Below are positions 1 through 6,725 of a DNA stretch of 18,025 nucleotides, in pieces; position 1 is the stretch's first letter, and every line of letters starts with the position of its first letter. Origin of the DNA: Bacilli bacterium (GTDB lineage Bacteria; Bacillota_I; Bacilli_A; RF39; UBA660); assembly GCA_017461465.1 (NCBI GenBank), contig JAFTYN010000067.1, positions 1 through 18,025 of the forward strand. Reading direction: 5' to 3'. The notes below the pieces were generated by a model. It saw only the letters and a list, made by a program, of their open reading frames with translations, had not been told where the DNA came from and ran no database searches. A program made the position numbers and the translations under genes.

Positions 1-5
1 CCTAT

Positions 6-33
6 ATTATAGAAAAATATTAAAAAATGTCAA
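6..33 (-). promoter_or_regulatory. Sigma-A promoter reading out of the left edge
   Basis: On the minus strand there is a perfect TTGACA (28-33), a 16-bp spacer and a perfect TATAAT (6-11). It lies downstream of the terminator that closes the division operon. It therefore probably drives the next minus-strand gene, which lies outside the window. Confidence 0.75.
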
Positions 34-71
34 TATTTTCAACACAAAAATACTAATTTAGATTAAATAAA

Positions 72-97
72 AATAAAGTGATTATCATCACTTTATT
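72..97 (-). terminator. Terminator of the mraZ-rsmH-ftsL-PBP operon
   Basis: A perfect 11-bp inverted repeat (72-82 with 87-97) has a 4-nt loop and is followed on the minus strand by a T-rich tract. The stop codon of the 106-aa gene (96-98) lies in its first arm. Confidence 0.85.
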
Positions 98-416
98 ATT
101 CAGGTTGTCTCATCTTAACAAAAAATGGTCCAAACTGGATTCCAGTTCCAAGTGATGAACGATTATACTTATATATTTTATAACCTAATCCACTACACTC
201 TTCTACAGTACCATCATCGAAAGTGTGAGTTTTGTTACTTAAGCAAAAGATTGGTTCTTCTTCATTACTTACTTTGTAGTAATCTGTTACCCATATTGCG
301 GATACTATAAGAAAAGCTACCCAGAAAATTATATTAAATATAGTCGCTACTATACTTTTCTTCTTTTTCTTTTTTGTTGGTTTCTCATTCTCCATAACTT
401 CATCTTTTTCTTCCAT
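96..416 (-). CDS. Small one-TM protein at the end of the division operon
   Basis: A 106-aa protein I do not recognise. Residues 1-21 are charged and include a run of six lysines, as expected for a cytoplasmic tail. Residues about 22-44 form one hydrophobic segment, followed by about 60 extracytoplasmic residues with two cysteines (C58 in FCLS, C74 in EECSG) that could form a disulfide. It starts 25 bp after the PBP stop, has the ribosome-binding site GGTGGTGAT, and is followed by the operon terminator, so it should be cotranscribed with mraZ-rsmH-ftsL-PBP. Position and topology suggest an envelope or division accessory protein, but this is inference from context only. In many Bacilli mraY or murE would follow the PBP; here the operon ends instead. 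Confidence 0.8.
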   Translation of the reverse strand: MEEKDEVMENEKPTKKKKKKSIVATIFNIIFWVAFLIVSAIWVTDYYKVSNEEEPIFCLSNKTHTFDDGTVEECSGLGYKIYKYNRSSLGTGIQFGPFFVKMRQPE

Positions 417-441
417 AACATCACCACCAATCTAATACATA

Positions 442-2613
442 CTAATTCGTATCTAAATTGTATTTATCCTGGAGTTCTAGTTTTATCGTTAAGTCATTTG
501 TAACAAGTATGCCTGCTTCTATATCTTGACTAACGACATAACCATTTCCATTTATATTATAGCTTATATTAAGTAAATTTAAAAGATTTTCTGCTTCTTT
601 TTTTGAATATCCGACAAAATTTGGCAGTTTAATTTCAGAATCATTTGTTATAAGAAAAACTTTGTCATAAGATAAAACATTAGTACCTTTTTTAGGATAT
701 TGATTGATTATTTTTTCACCATTACCAATAGTTATAACTTCTATTTTTTTACTTTCTAATTTTTCCTTTATCACATTAGTATTTTTACTAATATAAGACT
801 CTAATTTATGAATTTCTACTTCTGATTTATTTGTGCCATCATCAAATAAATTCAAATATTTAGTAATATTAACAATCATTTCTTTAGTTGCATTTACAAC
901 TGGCTGATTAGCTCCCCATGTAGGTTGTTGAACTGCTACATAAATGATAATTTCTGGATTATTTTTAGGATACATTCCTACAAATGAATTTATGTAATCA
1001 TTAGGTCCCTCCAAATATCCTCCAGTAGGAGCAGCTATTTGTGCAGTTCCTGTTTTTCCTAAAACATCATAACCATCTAATTTATAATATAATCCAGTAG
1101 CATTATAATCGTCTCCATTAACGGCTTGATATAAAAGATTATTAATGTATTCAACTGAAGAAGTTTTTACTAATTTTTCAGTTTTTTCTGTAACACTTTC
1201 ATAAATAATTTCATCAGTATTAGGATCAATTATTTTGTCTACTATGTGTGGCTTAACCATTTTTCCATCATTAGCCAAAATAGACATACCTTGTAATTGC
1301 TGCATAACAGTTGTTGTAATACCTTGCCCAAACGTTGCTGTAGCAACTTCAATAGGATAAGTAAAGCCGACATCCCCAGCAGCTTCATGTGCAAGTTCTA
1401 TACCAGTCACATCTCCAAAACCAAATTTTTCTAAGCATTCTCTAAGTTCAGATTTATTAATTACTTTTTGAACTAATGTTGAGGCTGCTACATTTGATGA
1501 ATAAAGAAGCCCTTGATCTAGTGTAATATGTCCCCAACCAGTTCTATTCCAGTCTCTTACTTCATCATCACCAATAGTTATACTACCTGATTTTAGTCTA
1601 TAGTTTCCATCATATTTTCCTGAATCTATTGCACATAAATATGCATATATTTTCATTGTACTTCCTGGTTCGAATTTATAAGTAACAAGTGGGCTTTGAT
1701 AATTACTTATATTTTTTATATTTGGATCAAAAGACGGAATCGTAGATGCCGCTAAAATATCACCATTTTTAGCATTCATAACAGCTATAGTAGCCCACTT
1801 TGGAGAGTAGGTTTCTTCAATATCTTTTATAGCGCTTTCTGCAAATCTTTGAATATTTGAATCTAACGTCAAATATACATCACTACCATTTATAGCTTCT
1901 ACTTTTTCTTCTTTAGTATCTGGTATTTTATATCCAAATCTATCTTGTTGATATTTTAAGTAACCATTCTCACCTGTTAATAACTCATTATATTTTGATT
2001 CTAAGCCAAGTTCTCCAATTATTTTTTCAAATGTTTTTCCATTTTCATCTACTTTTTCATACTTTTTAGCATATCCAATTACATAAGAAGCAAAATTACC
2101 ATTAGGATAAAATCTTTTAAATGTTTCAATAAAATCTATTCCAGGTAAATTAAGTGATTCAATTTCTTCTTTGACAAGTTCTGTTATTCCTCTACCACCA
2201 GGACCTAATTCAACTTGATATAAATCTTTCGATAAAAGTTCCAAAAGTCTTTCTTCTGTCATATTTAAAATTGGTGCTAATGCTTTAGCAGTCGCTTCTT
2301 TAGCTATAACATGCTGAGGATTAGTTAAATTTTTAGTCCTTGTTTCACTTAGATACGCTATTACAGTATATGATGCTACATCTTGAGCTAGAACATTTCC
2401 TTCTGAATCATAAAAAGTTCCTCTTTTTGCATATAATGTAGAACTATAAGTATTTCTACTTGCTGCAAATTCATCCATATTAATACCATATACGTTTGGA
2501 GATAATGCTACATAACTAAGTTGAATAGCTATAACAAAAAAAGAGATAAAAACTACTATTAAAAAATACGTTGGAGCATTCCAAGTATCTTTTACTGTTT
2601 TTCTATCTCTCAT
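442..2613 (-). CDS. Class B penicillin-binding protein with PASTA domain (FtsI/PBP2B type)
   Basis: A 723-aa peptidoglycan transpeptidase of the septal, monofunctional class B type. It has a short cytoplasmic N-terminus, one TM helix (about 14-36), a dimerisation/pedestal region (about 60-240) and a transpeptidase domain (about 245-590). All three active-site motifs are present: STMK with nucleophile S318, SSN at 372-374 and KTGTA at 520-524. One clear PASTA domain (about 661-713, beginning LPNFVGYSKKEA) is preceded by a more degenerate one (about 601-657). The length matches Bacillus PBP2B (about 716 aa). The start ATG has GAGGTGAT upstream. It lies 15 bp after ftsL in the mraZ operon, the classical position of ftsI/pbpB, so a role in septal cross-linking with FtsL is expected. 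I am confident of the family; assignment to PBP2B rests on gene order. Confidence 0.95.
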   Translation of the reverse strand: MRDRKTVKDTWNAPTYFLIVVFISFFVIAIQLSYVALSPNVYGINMDEFAASRNTYSSTLYAKRGTFYDSEGNVLAQDVASYTVIAYLSETRTKNLTNPQHVIAKEATAKALAPILNMTEERLLELLSKDLYQVELGPGGRGITELVKEEIESLNLPGIDFIETFKRFYPNGNFASYVIGYAKKYEKVDENGKTFEKIIGELGLESKYNELLTGENGYLKYQQDRFGYKIPDTKEEKVEAINGSDVYLTLDSNIQRFAESAIKDIEETYSPKWATIAVMNAKNGDILAASTIPSFDPNIKNISNYQSPLVTYKFEPGSTMKIYAYLCAIDSGKYDGNYRLKSGSITIGDDEVRDWNRTGWGHITLDQGLLYSSNVAASTLVQKVINKSELRECLEKFGFGDVTGIELAHEAAGDVGFTYPIEVATATFGQGITTTVMQQLQGMSILANDGKMVKPHIVDKIIDPNTDEIIYESVTEKTEKLVKTSSVEYINNLLYQAVNGDDYNATGLYYKLDGYDVLGKTGTAQIAAPTGGYLEGPNDYINSFVGMYPKNNPEIIIYVAVQQPTWGANQPVVNATKEMIVNITKYLNLFDDGTNKSEVEIHKLESYISKNTNVIKEKLESKKIEVITIGNGEKIINQYPKKGTNVLSYDKVFLITNDSEIKLPNFVGYSKKEAENLLNLLNISYNINGNGYVVSQDIEAGILVTNDLTIKLELQDKYNLDTN

Positions 2614-2628
2614 AATATCACCTCGTTA

Positions 2629-2931
2629 TTATTTACTTATAATAATTATATTTTCATTATTATAAGCTAATCCCATGTCTTTTACAACATCTTTGATTTT
2701 GTCATACGAAGTTAATTCACTAACTTGCATTTTTAAACTTTCATTTTTCTTTTCTTGATTATCTATTTCATATTTAAGTTTTTCTACAGTTAGACTTAAG
2801 TTTCCTGTAGTAGCACCACAGAAAACTTGTACAAGTAATGCAAATACTACAAAAAATACGCAACCAAAAATCATAAGCTTTTCACCTTTAGTAATTCTGA
2901 AATTAACTTTTTTAGTTGCCTTTTTCTTCAT
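2629..2931 (-). CDS. ftsL: Cell division protein FtsL
   Basis: A 100-aa bitopic protein with a basic cytoplasmic N-terminus (KKKATKK), one TM segment (about 19-41) and an extracytoplasmic coiled-coil-like stretch (about 45-78, rich in E, K, N and L at heptad spacing). This is the architecture of FtsL, whose coiled coil pairs with FtsB/DivIC and scaffolds the septal PBP. Sequence conservation in FtsL is low, so the call rests on size, topology and position: it starts 2 bp after the rsmH stop and directly precedes the PBP, as in other Firmicutes. Its ribosome-binding site is weak and lies in the rsmH tail, which suggests translational coupling. Confidence 0.85.
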   Translation of the reverse strand: MKKKATKKVNFRITKGEKLMIFGCVFFVVFALLVQVFCGATTGNLSLTVEKLKYEIDNQEKKNESLKMQVSELTSYDKIKDVVKDMGLAYNNENIIIISK

Positions 2932-2933
2932 AT

Positions 2934-3848
2934 TTATCTTACCCTTTCTATTACTCTTAATCTAGCACTACGTGCCCTATTATTAAATTCAAGTTCCTCT
3001 AAACTAGGACTTATATTAGCAATAACTTTAAACTTAGGCATTTTATCTTCAGGGATAATTGGAAGTTTTCTAAGAAGCTTATCTACTTCACTAACTTCTT
3101 TAAATATTTGTTTACACATTCTATCTTCTAGAGAATGGAATGTGATTACACATACTCTACCTCCAACTTTAATTAAGTCTAAAGCATCTTTTATACTAGT
3201 TTCAAAAACATCCAATTCGTGATTTACTTCAATTCTAATAGCTTGAAATGTTTTACGTGCAGGGTGTTTATCACGACGATATTTTTCTGGAACACTTTCT
3301 TTTATTATTTCCGCTAATTCTAATGTTGTTTCAATTGGTTTTATTTCACGCTTCTTAATAATATTTTTAACAATACTACTTGCGTATTTTTCTTCACCAT
3401 ATTTATATAAAATATTAGTTAATTCTTCATAAGAATAAGTATTAACTACATCGTATGCACTAAATGGACTACTCTTATCCATTCGCATATCTAACCTAGC
3501 ATCTTTATGAAAACTGAATCCTCTTTCATCTTCATCCAGCTGCGGAGATGATACTCCTAAATCATAAAGAATACCATCTACTAAGTCTGTCCTTTTTGTA
3601 AGTTCTTTTCTCAAATTAACAAAATTACTTTTAATAATTTCATAATTGGACGCTAACTCACTTAATCTTTTTTGACTAGAGTTTATGGCATCTAAATCTT
3701 GGTCAAAAGCATAAAGAAACCCATTAGGTATTCTTTTAAGTATTTCGCTACTATGACCACCATAACCTAATGTACAATCCACTATTACACTATCATCTTT
3801 TAAGTTTAAATAATGTATACATTCATCTAATAAAACACTTTTATGCAT
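2934..3848 (-). CDS. rsmH: 16S rRNA (cytosine1402-N4)-methyltransferase RsmH (MraW)
   Basis: A 304-aa SAM-dependent methyltransferase that N4-methylates C1402 in the decoding centre of 16S rRNA. The canonical start MHKSVLLDE is present, then the SAM-binding motif DCTLGYGGHS (24-33), the acidic FDQD (48-51), YDLGVSSPQLD (95-105), HPARKTFQAIRIEVN (195-209) and ITFHSLEDR (235-243). The C-terminus FNNRARSARLRVIER is also typical. The length is normal for the family (about 310). It begins just after mraZ: the mraZ stop TAG overlaps its AGGAGG ribosome-binding site, so the two are tightly coupled. Confidence 0.97.
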   Translation of the reverse strand: MHKSVLLDECIHYLNLKDDSVIVDCTLGYGGHSSEILKRIPNGFLYAFDQDLDAINSSQKRLSELASNYEIIKSNFVNLRKELTKRTDLVDGILYDLGVSSPQLDEDERGFSFHKDARLDMRMDKSSPFSAYDVVNTYSYEELTNILYKYGEEKYASSIVKNIIKKREIKPIETTLELAEIIKESVPEKYRRDKHPARKTFQAIRIEVNHELDVFETSIKDALDLIKVGGRVCVITFHSLEDRMCKQIFKEVSEVDKLLRKLPIIPEDKMPKFKVIANISPSLEELEFNNRARSARLRVIERVR

Positions 3849-3856
3849 ATGTCCTC

Positions 3857-4291
3857 CTATACATCAAGTTTTGGTGTAAATAATTTTTCTGCTATTTCTG
3901 AATAATTTGGTTCATTTTCTGAAACAAATTCTTCCCAGCGTTTTTTACTCCAAACCTCTAATCTATCATCAACCCCTATGATAATACATTCTTTTATAAG
4001 GTCAGCATACGCAGTTAGTGGAACAGGAATATTGATTCTTCCTTGTTTATCAAATGTACAAATAGTAGCACCTGATAAAAAGAATCTCATGAAATTGCGG
4101 GCATCTTTAGTATTAGGTAATTTCTTATATTCAGCTATAATATTATTCCAAGCTTCTTTAGGATACACAAAAAGACAATTATCTAAACCACGAGTAACAA
4201 TAAACTCTTCACCAAGTTCATATCTAATCTTGGATGGTATAGTTAATCTTCCTTTTTCATCAATGTTATGATGATACTCTCCCATAAACAT
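3857..4291 (-). CDS. mraZ: Transcriptional regulator MraZ
   Basis: A 144-aa AbrB-like, DNA-binding regulator of the division cluster. The start is the ATG at 4291 (MFMGEYHHN), the form conserved in MraZ. A longer reading from 4315 would need a TTG start and run through the operator. The duplicated DxxGR signature appears twice: DEKGRLTIP at 11-19 and DKQGRINIP at 81-89. MraZ oligomerises into a ring and represses its own operon by binding repeated boxes upstream, and such boxes are present here (see the operator entry). First gene of the operon mraZ-rsmH-ftsL-PBP-small TM protein. Confidence 0.97.
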   Translation of the reverse strand: MFMGEYHHNIDEKGRLTIPSKIRYELGEEFIVTRGLDNCLFVYPKEAWNNIIAEYKKLPNTKDARNFMRFFLSGATICTFDKQGRINIPVPLTAYADLIKECIIIGVDDRLEVWSKKRWEEFVSENEPNYSEIAEKLFTPKLDV

Positions 4292-4299
4292 AGAAATCA

Positions 4300-4323
4300 C
4301 CACTTTCCCCCACAATGTTCCAC
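4300..4323 (-). promoter_or_regulatory. Probable MraZ operator: three GTGG boxes at 10-bp period
   Basis: On the minus strand GTGG occurs at 4320-4323, 4310-4313 and 4300-4303, each exactly 10 bp from the next: GTGGAACATT, GTGGGGGAAA, GTGGTGATTT. MraZ is known to bind short TGGGN-type repeats spaced by 5 nt (a 10-bp period) upstream of its own gene, and this array fits that. The box nearest the gene is also the Shine-Dalgarno (GTGGTGAT, ending 5 nt before the ATG), so bound MraZ would sit over the mRNA start region. Confidence 0.7.
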
Positions 4324-4365
4324 TGATACTTCAATTTTAACCTAACATTAGGGATTTGTAAAGGT

Positions 4366-4394
4366 ATTATACTTTAAAAAGTATAAACTTTACA
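4366..4394 (-). promoter_or_regulatory. Candidate mraZ operon promoter
   Basis: A perfect minus-strand TATAAT (4366-4371) lies 17 bp from a weak -35 TGTAAA (4389-4394). It is upstream of the GTGG boxes, giving a leader of about 65 nt. Its -35 abuts the terminator of the preceding small genes. Confidence 0.55.
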
Positions 4395-4397
4395 CAA

Positions 4398-4422
4398 AAA
4401 AAGAGAAAAAATTTCTCTTTTT
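4398..4422 (-). terminator. Terminator after the two YjcZ-like genes
   Basis: A perfect 11-bp inverted repeat (4398-4408 with 4412-4422) has a 3-nt loop. On the minus strand the second arm runs into T-rich sequence. It includes the stop codon of the 47-aa gene and insulates the mraZ promoter. Confidence 0.75.
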
Positions 4423-4564
4423 ACCAAATCCAAGTTCCAATTATGATAGCAAGTAATATATAAAGAACTAGAGCTATAACAAAATTAAAGTTATTAGTAT
4501 GAGTACATCCATGACTTTGAACTTGAATATTTTCTTTATTTTGGCAAGAATTTTGACAAGACAT
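4421..4564 (-). CDS. YjcZ-like small membrane protein, 47 aa
   Basis: A 47-codon gene with an excellent ribosome-binding site (AAAGGAGGTGG, 6 nt before the ATG at 4564). The N-terminal 20 residues are polar and carry C3, C7, H18 and C20 (MSCQNSCQ..., then SHGCTH). The C-terminus is one hydrophobic segment (about 28-44, ALVLYILLAIIIG) ending in TWIW. The hydrophobic tail resembles the YjcZ/YuzM family of tiny sporulation-associated proteins (recalled pattern FALIVVLFILLIIVG). The CxxxC plus HGCTH arrangement could bind metal, which is speculation. It follows a second protein of the same kind 18 bp downstream, and a terminator overlaps its stop. Confidence 0.7.
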   Translation of the reverse strand: MSCQNSCQNKENIQVQSHGCTHTNNFNFVIALVLYILLAIIIGTWIW

Positions 4565-4582
4565 TAAGCCACCTCCTTTAGG

Positions 4583-4666
4583 CTAAATATAAGCCCCAAG
4601 TATAATTATTAAAAGTATAAATAGAACTAAAACGATTGCAGCACTAGAAATTCCACTATTGCACAT
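4583..4666 (-). CDS. YjcZ-like tiny membrane protein, 27 aa
   Basis: A 27-codon gene starting at the ATG at 4666, with GGAGG 8 nt upstream. A nearer in-frame-looking ATG at 4673 is in another frame and stops after five codons. After MCNSGISS the rest is one hydrophobic helix (AIVLVLFILLIIILGAYI) that closely matches the tail of YjcZ-family proteins, which typically have a short Gly/Cys-containing head and the helix FALIVVLFILLIIVG. In Bacillus these are expressed during sporulation and are of unknown function. Its promoter candidate is at 4708-4713 and it forms a unit with the 47-aa gene. Confidence 0.7.
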   Translation of the reverse strand: MCNSGISSAAIVLVLFILLIIILGAYI

Positions 4667-4707
4667 TAAACATTCCTCCTTTTTATATCTTCACATTATT
4701 TTATGGA

Positions 4708-4713
4708 ATTATA
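4708..4713 (-). promoter_or_regulatory. Candidate -10 for the YjcZ-like gene pair
   Basis: A perfect minus-strand TATAAT with no convincing -35. Overlapping upstream sequence CATATATT also resembles the sigma-E -10 (CATACATT), which would fit YjcZ-like genes. The choice between the two cannot be settled from sequence. Confidence 0.45.
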
Positions 4714-4757
4714 AAATATATGTGAATACTTTGCATAAATTATTGTTTTTTTTTAGT

Positions 4758-4785
4758 TTGTTTGTTAAAATAATACTTGTATGAT
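4758..4785 (+). promoter_or_regulatory. Candidate promoter of the prsA-like gene
   Basis: TTGTTT (4758-4763), 16-bp spacer, TATGAT (4780-4785). The match is modest, but it is the best placed on the plus strand before the ATG at 4826. The minus-strand promoter of the small genes is divergent to it. Confidence 0.4.
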
Positions 4786-4825
4786 GAGACCATTGTACTA
4801 ATAATGAGAGGAGAATGAAGACTTT

Positions 4826-5854
4826 ATGAAAAGCACAAAAATGAAAATGTTACTATTATCTATAGTTATGGTCATTATCGGAATTGGAGTTGGAATGGCT
4901 CTTGTTGGAGGTTCTAAGATTCCTACTCTATCAGATGGTACAGAAATAATCGCTGAACTTGATGGAAAGAACTTTACTGCTAATGATTTATACGCTAAGA
5001 TGAAAGAACAAGGTGGCGAAGATGTATTACTTAGTCTAATTGATGAGTATATTGCTAATAAAGAAATAGAAGATAACAGTGAAGCTGTTGAATATGCTGA
5101 AAGTTATATTTCTAATTTAAAAGCTCAATATGAATCATATGGACAAAACTTTGATGAAGTATTATCTGAATATTATGAAAGTGAAGAACAATTTAAAGAA
5201 ATAATCACTAACGATTATACAAAAAATTTAGTTGCTGAAAAATTCATTAAGAATACTGAAAATAAATTCATTACTGAAAAAGAAGTTAAGGAATATTGGG
5301 AAGATGAAATTACTGGTGCTATGACAGTAAGATATATCTTAGTTGTTCCAGAAGAAGTTGATGCTGACGCTGAAGACTATGAAGATAAAGTTGAAGCTAA
5401 TGAAGCTGCTGCTTTAAAAGAAGCTAATGAAATTATTCAAAAATTAAAAGATGGAGAAGATTTTGCTGAACTTGCTAAAAAACATTCAGATGATTCATCT
5501 ACAGCTAGCGAAGGTGGCTTATATTCAGGATTTGTTGAAACTGATGTTGTTAGTGAATTCTGGGATGCTTCTATCGCATTAGAAGATGGAAAATACACTA
5601 AAACTCCTGTTAAATCAAGTTATGGTTACTTTGTAATTCAAAGAGTTAGTCAAGATGAAAAACCAAGTTTAGAAGATTCTAAAGATGAATGTTTAGATGC
5701 AATCTATGAAAAGAAAGTTTCTGAAGATGCTAATCTTAATGGTAAAGCTTGGATTGAAATTCGTAAATCTTACAACTTAAATATTGTTGATAGTGAAGTT
5801 TCAAAAAGTTATCAAAAAACAGTTAAAGCATTAAATAAAACTGCTGAAGAATAA
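4826..5854 (+). CDS. PrsA-like parvulin peptidyl-prolyl isomerase, membrane-anchored
   Basis: A 342-aa extracytoplasmic foldase. Residues 8-28 form a hydrophobic signal or anchor segment, about 40-160 a helical SurA/PrsA-type N-terminal chaperone region, and about 165-275 a parvulin domain (VRYILV, DFAELAKKHSDD, EGGLYSGF, SSYGYFVIQRV). About 65 acidic and basic residues follow. Unlike Bacillus PrsA there is no lipobox cysteine after the signal, so it is probably held by an uncleaved N-terminal helix or is secreted. PrsA helps exported proteins, including PBPs, to fold, which fits its location beside the division/PBP operon. The GGAG ribosome-binding site (4810-4813) sits 12 nt from the ATG, longer than usual. 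A terminator follows directly. Confidence 0.9.
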   Translation: MKSTKMKMLLLSIVMVIIGIGVGMALVGGSKIPTLSDGTEIIAELDGKNFTANDLYAKMKEQGGEDVLLSLIDEYIANKEIEDNSEAVEYAESYISNLKAQYESYGQNFDEVLSEYYESEEQFKEIITNDYTKNLVAEKFIKNTENKFITEKEVKEYWEDEITGAMTVRYILVVPEEVDADAEDYEDKVEANEAAALKEANEIIQKLKDGEDFAELAKKHSDDSSTASEGGLYSGFVETDVVSEFWDASIALEDGKYTKTPVKSSYGYFVIQRVSQDEKPSLEDSKDECLDAIYEKKVSEDANLNGKAWIEIRKSYNLNIVDSEVSKSYQKTVKALNKTAEE

Positions 5855-5878
5855 GAGAATTTATTAATTCTCTTTTTT
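5853..5878 (+). terminator. Terminator of the prsA-like gene
   Basis: A perfect 9-bp inverted repeat (5853-5861 with 5866-5874), a 4-nt loop and a run of six T. It begins at the stop codon. Confidence 0.88.
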
Positions 5879-5879
5879 A

Positions 5880-5908
5880 TTGCATTTTTATATTAACTTA
5901 TATATAAT
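5880..5908 (+). promoter_or_regulatory. Sigma-A promoter of the orphan 254-aa gene
   Basis: TTGCAT (5880-5885), 17-bp spacer, perfect TATAAT (5903-5908). It overlaps the end of the preceding terminator. The same TTGCAT-17-TATAAT arrangement occurs before sufU. Confidence 0.8.
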
Positions 5909-5932
5909 ATATGCCAAAAAGGAGATGTCTTT

Positions 5933-6697
5933 ATGTTTAATACTTTAGAAAGATTTATAAAAAAATTTAGAAAATTTTCAGATAATGACGAATTTACTAA
6001 AAGAGCTTTAAGACATATTGAATGGATACTTAGTGGTGAACACGAAATTAATGTATCTAAAAATCAAGTAACATTATATGGTAAAAAACTAAAAGTTGTG
6101 CTTACCTTAAATAAAAATGAAGCAACATTTACTTTCTACGATGAAAATAGTATTGAAAATGGTTCTTATTTAAAAGCAAAAGAGAATGACATAATAAAAT
6201 ATAGTAAAGTTGAAACTAATAGTTACCCTATTAATACTAAAACTAATTCCTTAAATATAACTACTACTGAAACAATTAAAGTCTTTGATAAATATGGATA
6301 TGAAAACTATAATAGAAAACTAACAAAGAAAGAAAACTATTATGAAAGCACTATAGATGGCTCAAGAAAATTGAGAGAACCAGACGTAATGGAAAACTAT
6401 ACAGAAACTAATTACTACTGGAGAACAGATGATAATTATGTAATTTCAAGATGTATAAAAAAATACGCATACCCAGATGGTACAAAAGCATTTATTGATT
6501 TAAAAAATTCAGATGATTCTTATATGAGATTCGAAAAATTAGATGAAAATGATAAAAAGTTAGATTTATCTGGTTATTTTTATGGATTTGATAAAGATTT
6601 ATTTATTAAATATAAAAATAATGAAGCAAGTACTAAAGATATAAGAAGAAACGTATATCAAAAAGGATATAAGATTCCACCAATTGAATATATTTAA
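5933..6697 (+). CDS. Unrecognised 254-aa cytosolic protein
   Basis: I do not recognise this family. The ATG at 5933 has AAGGAG 8 nt upstream and its own good promoter. There is no signal peptide or TM segment. The N-terminal 35 residues look helical and basic (FIKKFRKF, FTKRALRHIEWILSG). The rest is rich in Y, N, K, T and alternating patterns typical of beta strands (ATFTFYDEN, TNYYWRTDDNYVISR, GTKAFIDLKN). It is a monocistronic plus-strand gene convergent with recX and shares a bidirectional terminator with it, so no operon partner hints at function. Codon use resembles that of its neighbours. Confidence 0.85.
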   Translation: MFNTLERFIKKFRKFSDNDEFTKRALRHIEWILSGEHEINVSKNQVTLYGKKLKVVLTLNKNEATFTFYDENSIENGSYLKAKENDIIKYSKVETNSYPINTKTNSLNITTTETIKVFDKYGYENYNRKLTKKENYYESTIDGSRKLREPDVMENYTETNYYWRTDDNYVISRCIKKYAYPDGTKAFIDLKNSDDSYMRFEKLDENDKKLDLSGYFYGFDKDLFIKYKNNEASTKDIRRNVYQKGYKIPPIEYI

Positions 6698-6725
6698 AAA
6701 GAGAAACTATGTTAGTTTCTCTTTT
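6697..6725. terminator. Bidirectional terminator between the orphan gene and recX
   Basis: A perfect 13-bp inverted repeat (6697-6709 with 6713-6725) has a 3-nt loop and contains the recX stop. A-rich sequence to the left and T-rich sequence to the right let it work on both strands, with the better U-tract on the minus strand. Confidence 0.85.

Noticed and set aside
125..310. Plus-strand frame inside the 106-aa gene
   Set aside because: Complement of a well-supported minus-strand gene; no ribosome-binding site and implausible composition.
3978..4271. Plus-strand 97-codon frame opposite mraZ
   Set aside because: Shadow of the conserved mraZ frame, whose paired DxxGR motifs fix the coding strand.
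4289..4315. Longer mraZ start at TTG 4315
   Set aside because: It would add eight residues unlike MraZ and translate through the GTGG operator; the ATG at 4291 gives the conserved MFMGEY start.
4397..4825. Riboswitch or T-box leader upstream of mraZ or prsA
   Set aside because: The hairpin at 4398-4422 is a plain terminator; no conserved T-box, SAM or other riboswitch core was seen, and the region is used by the two small genes.
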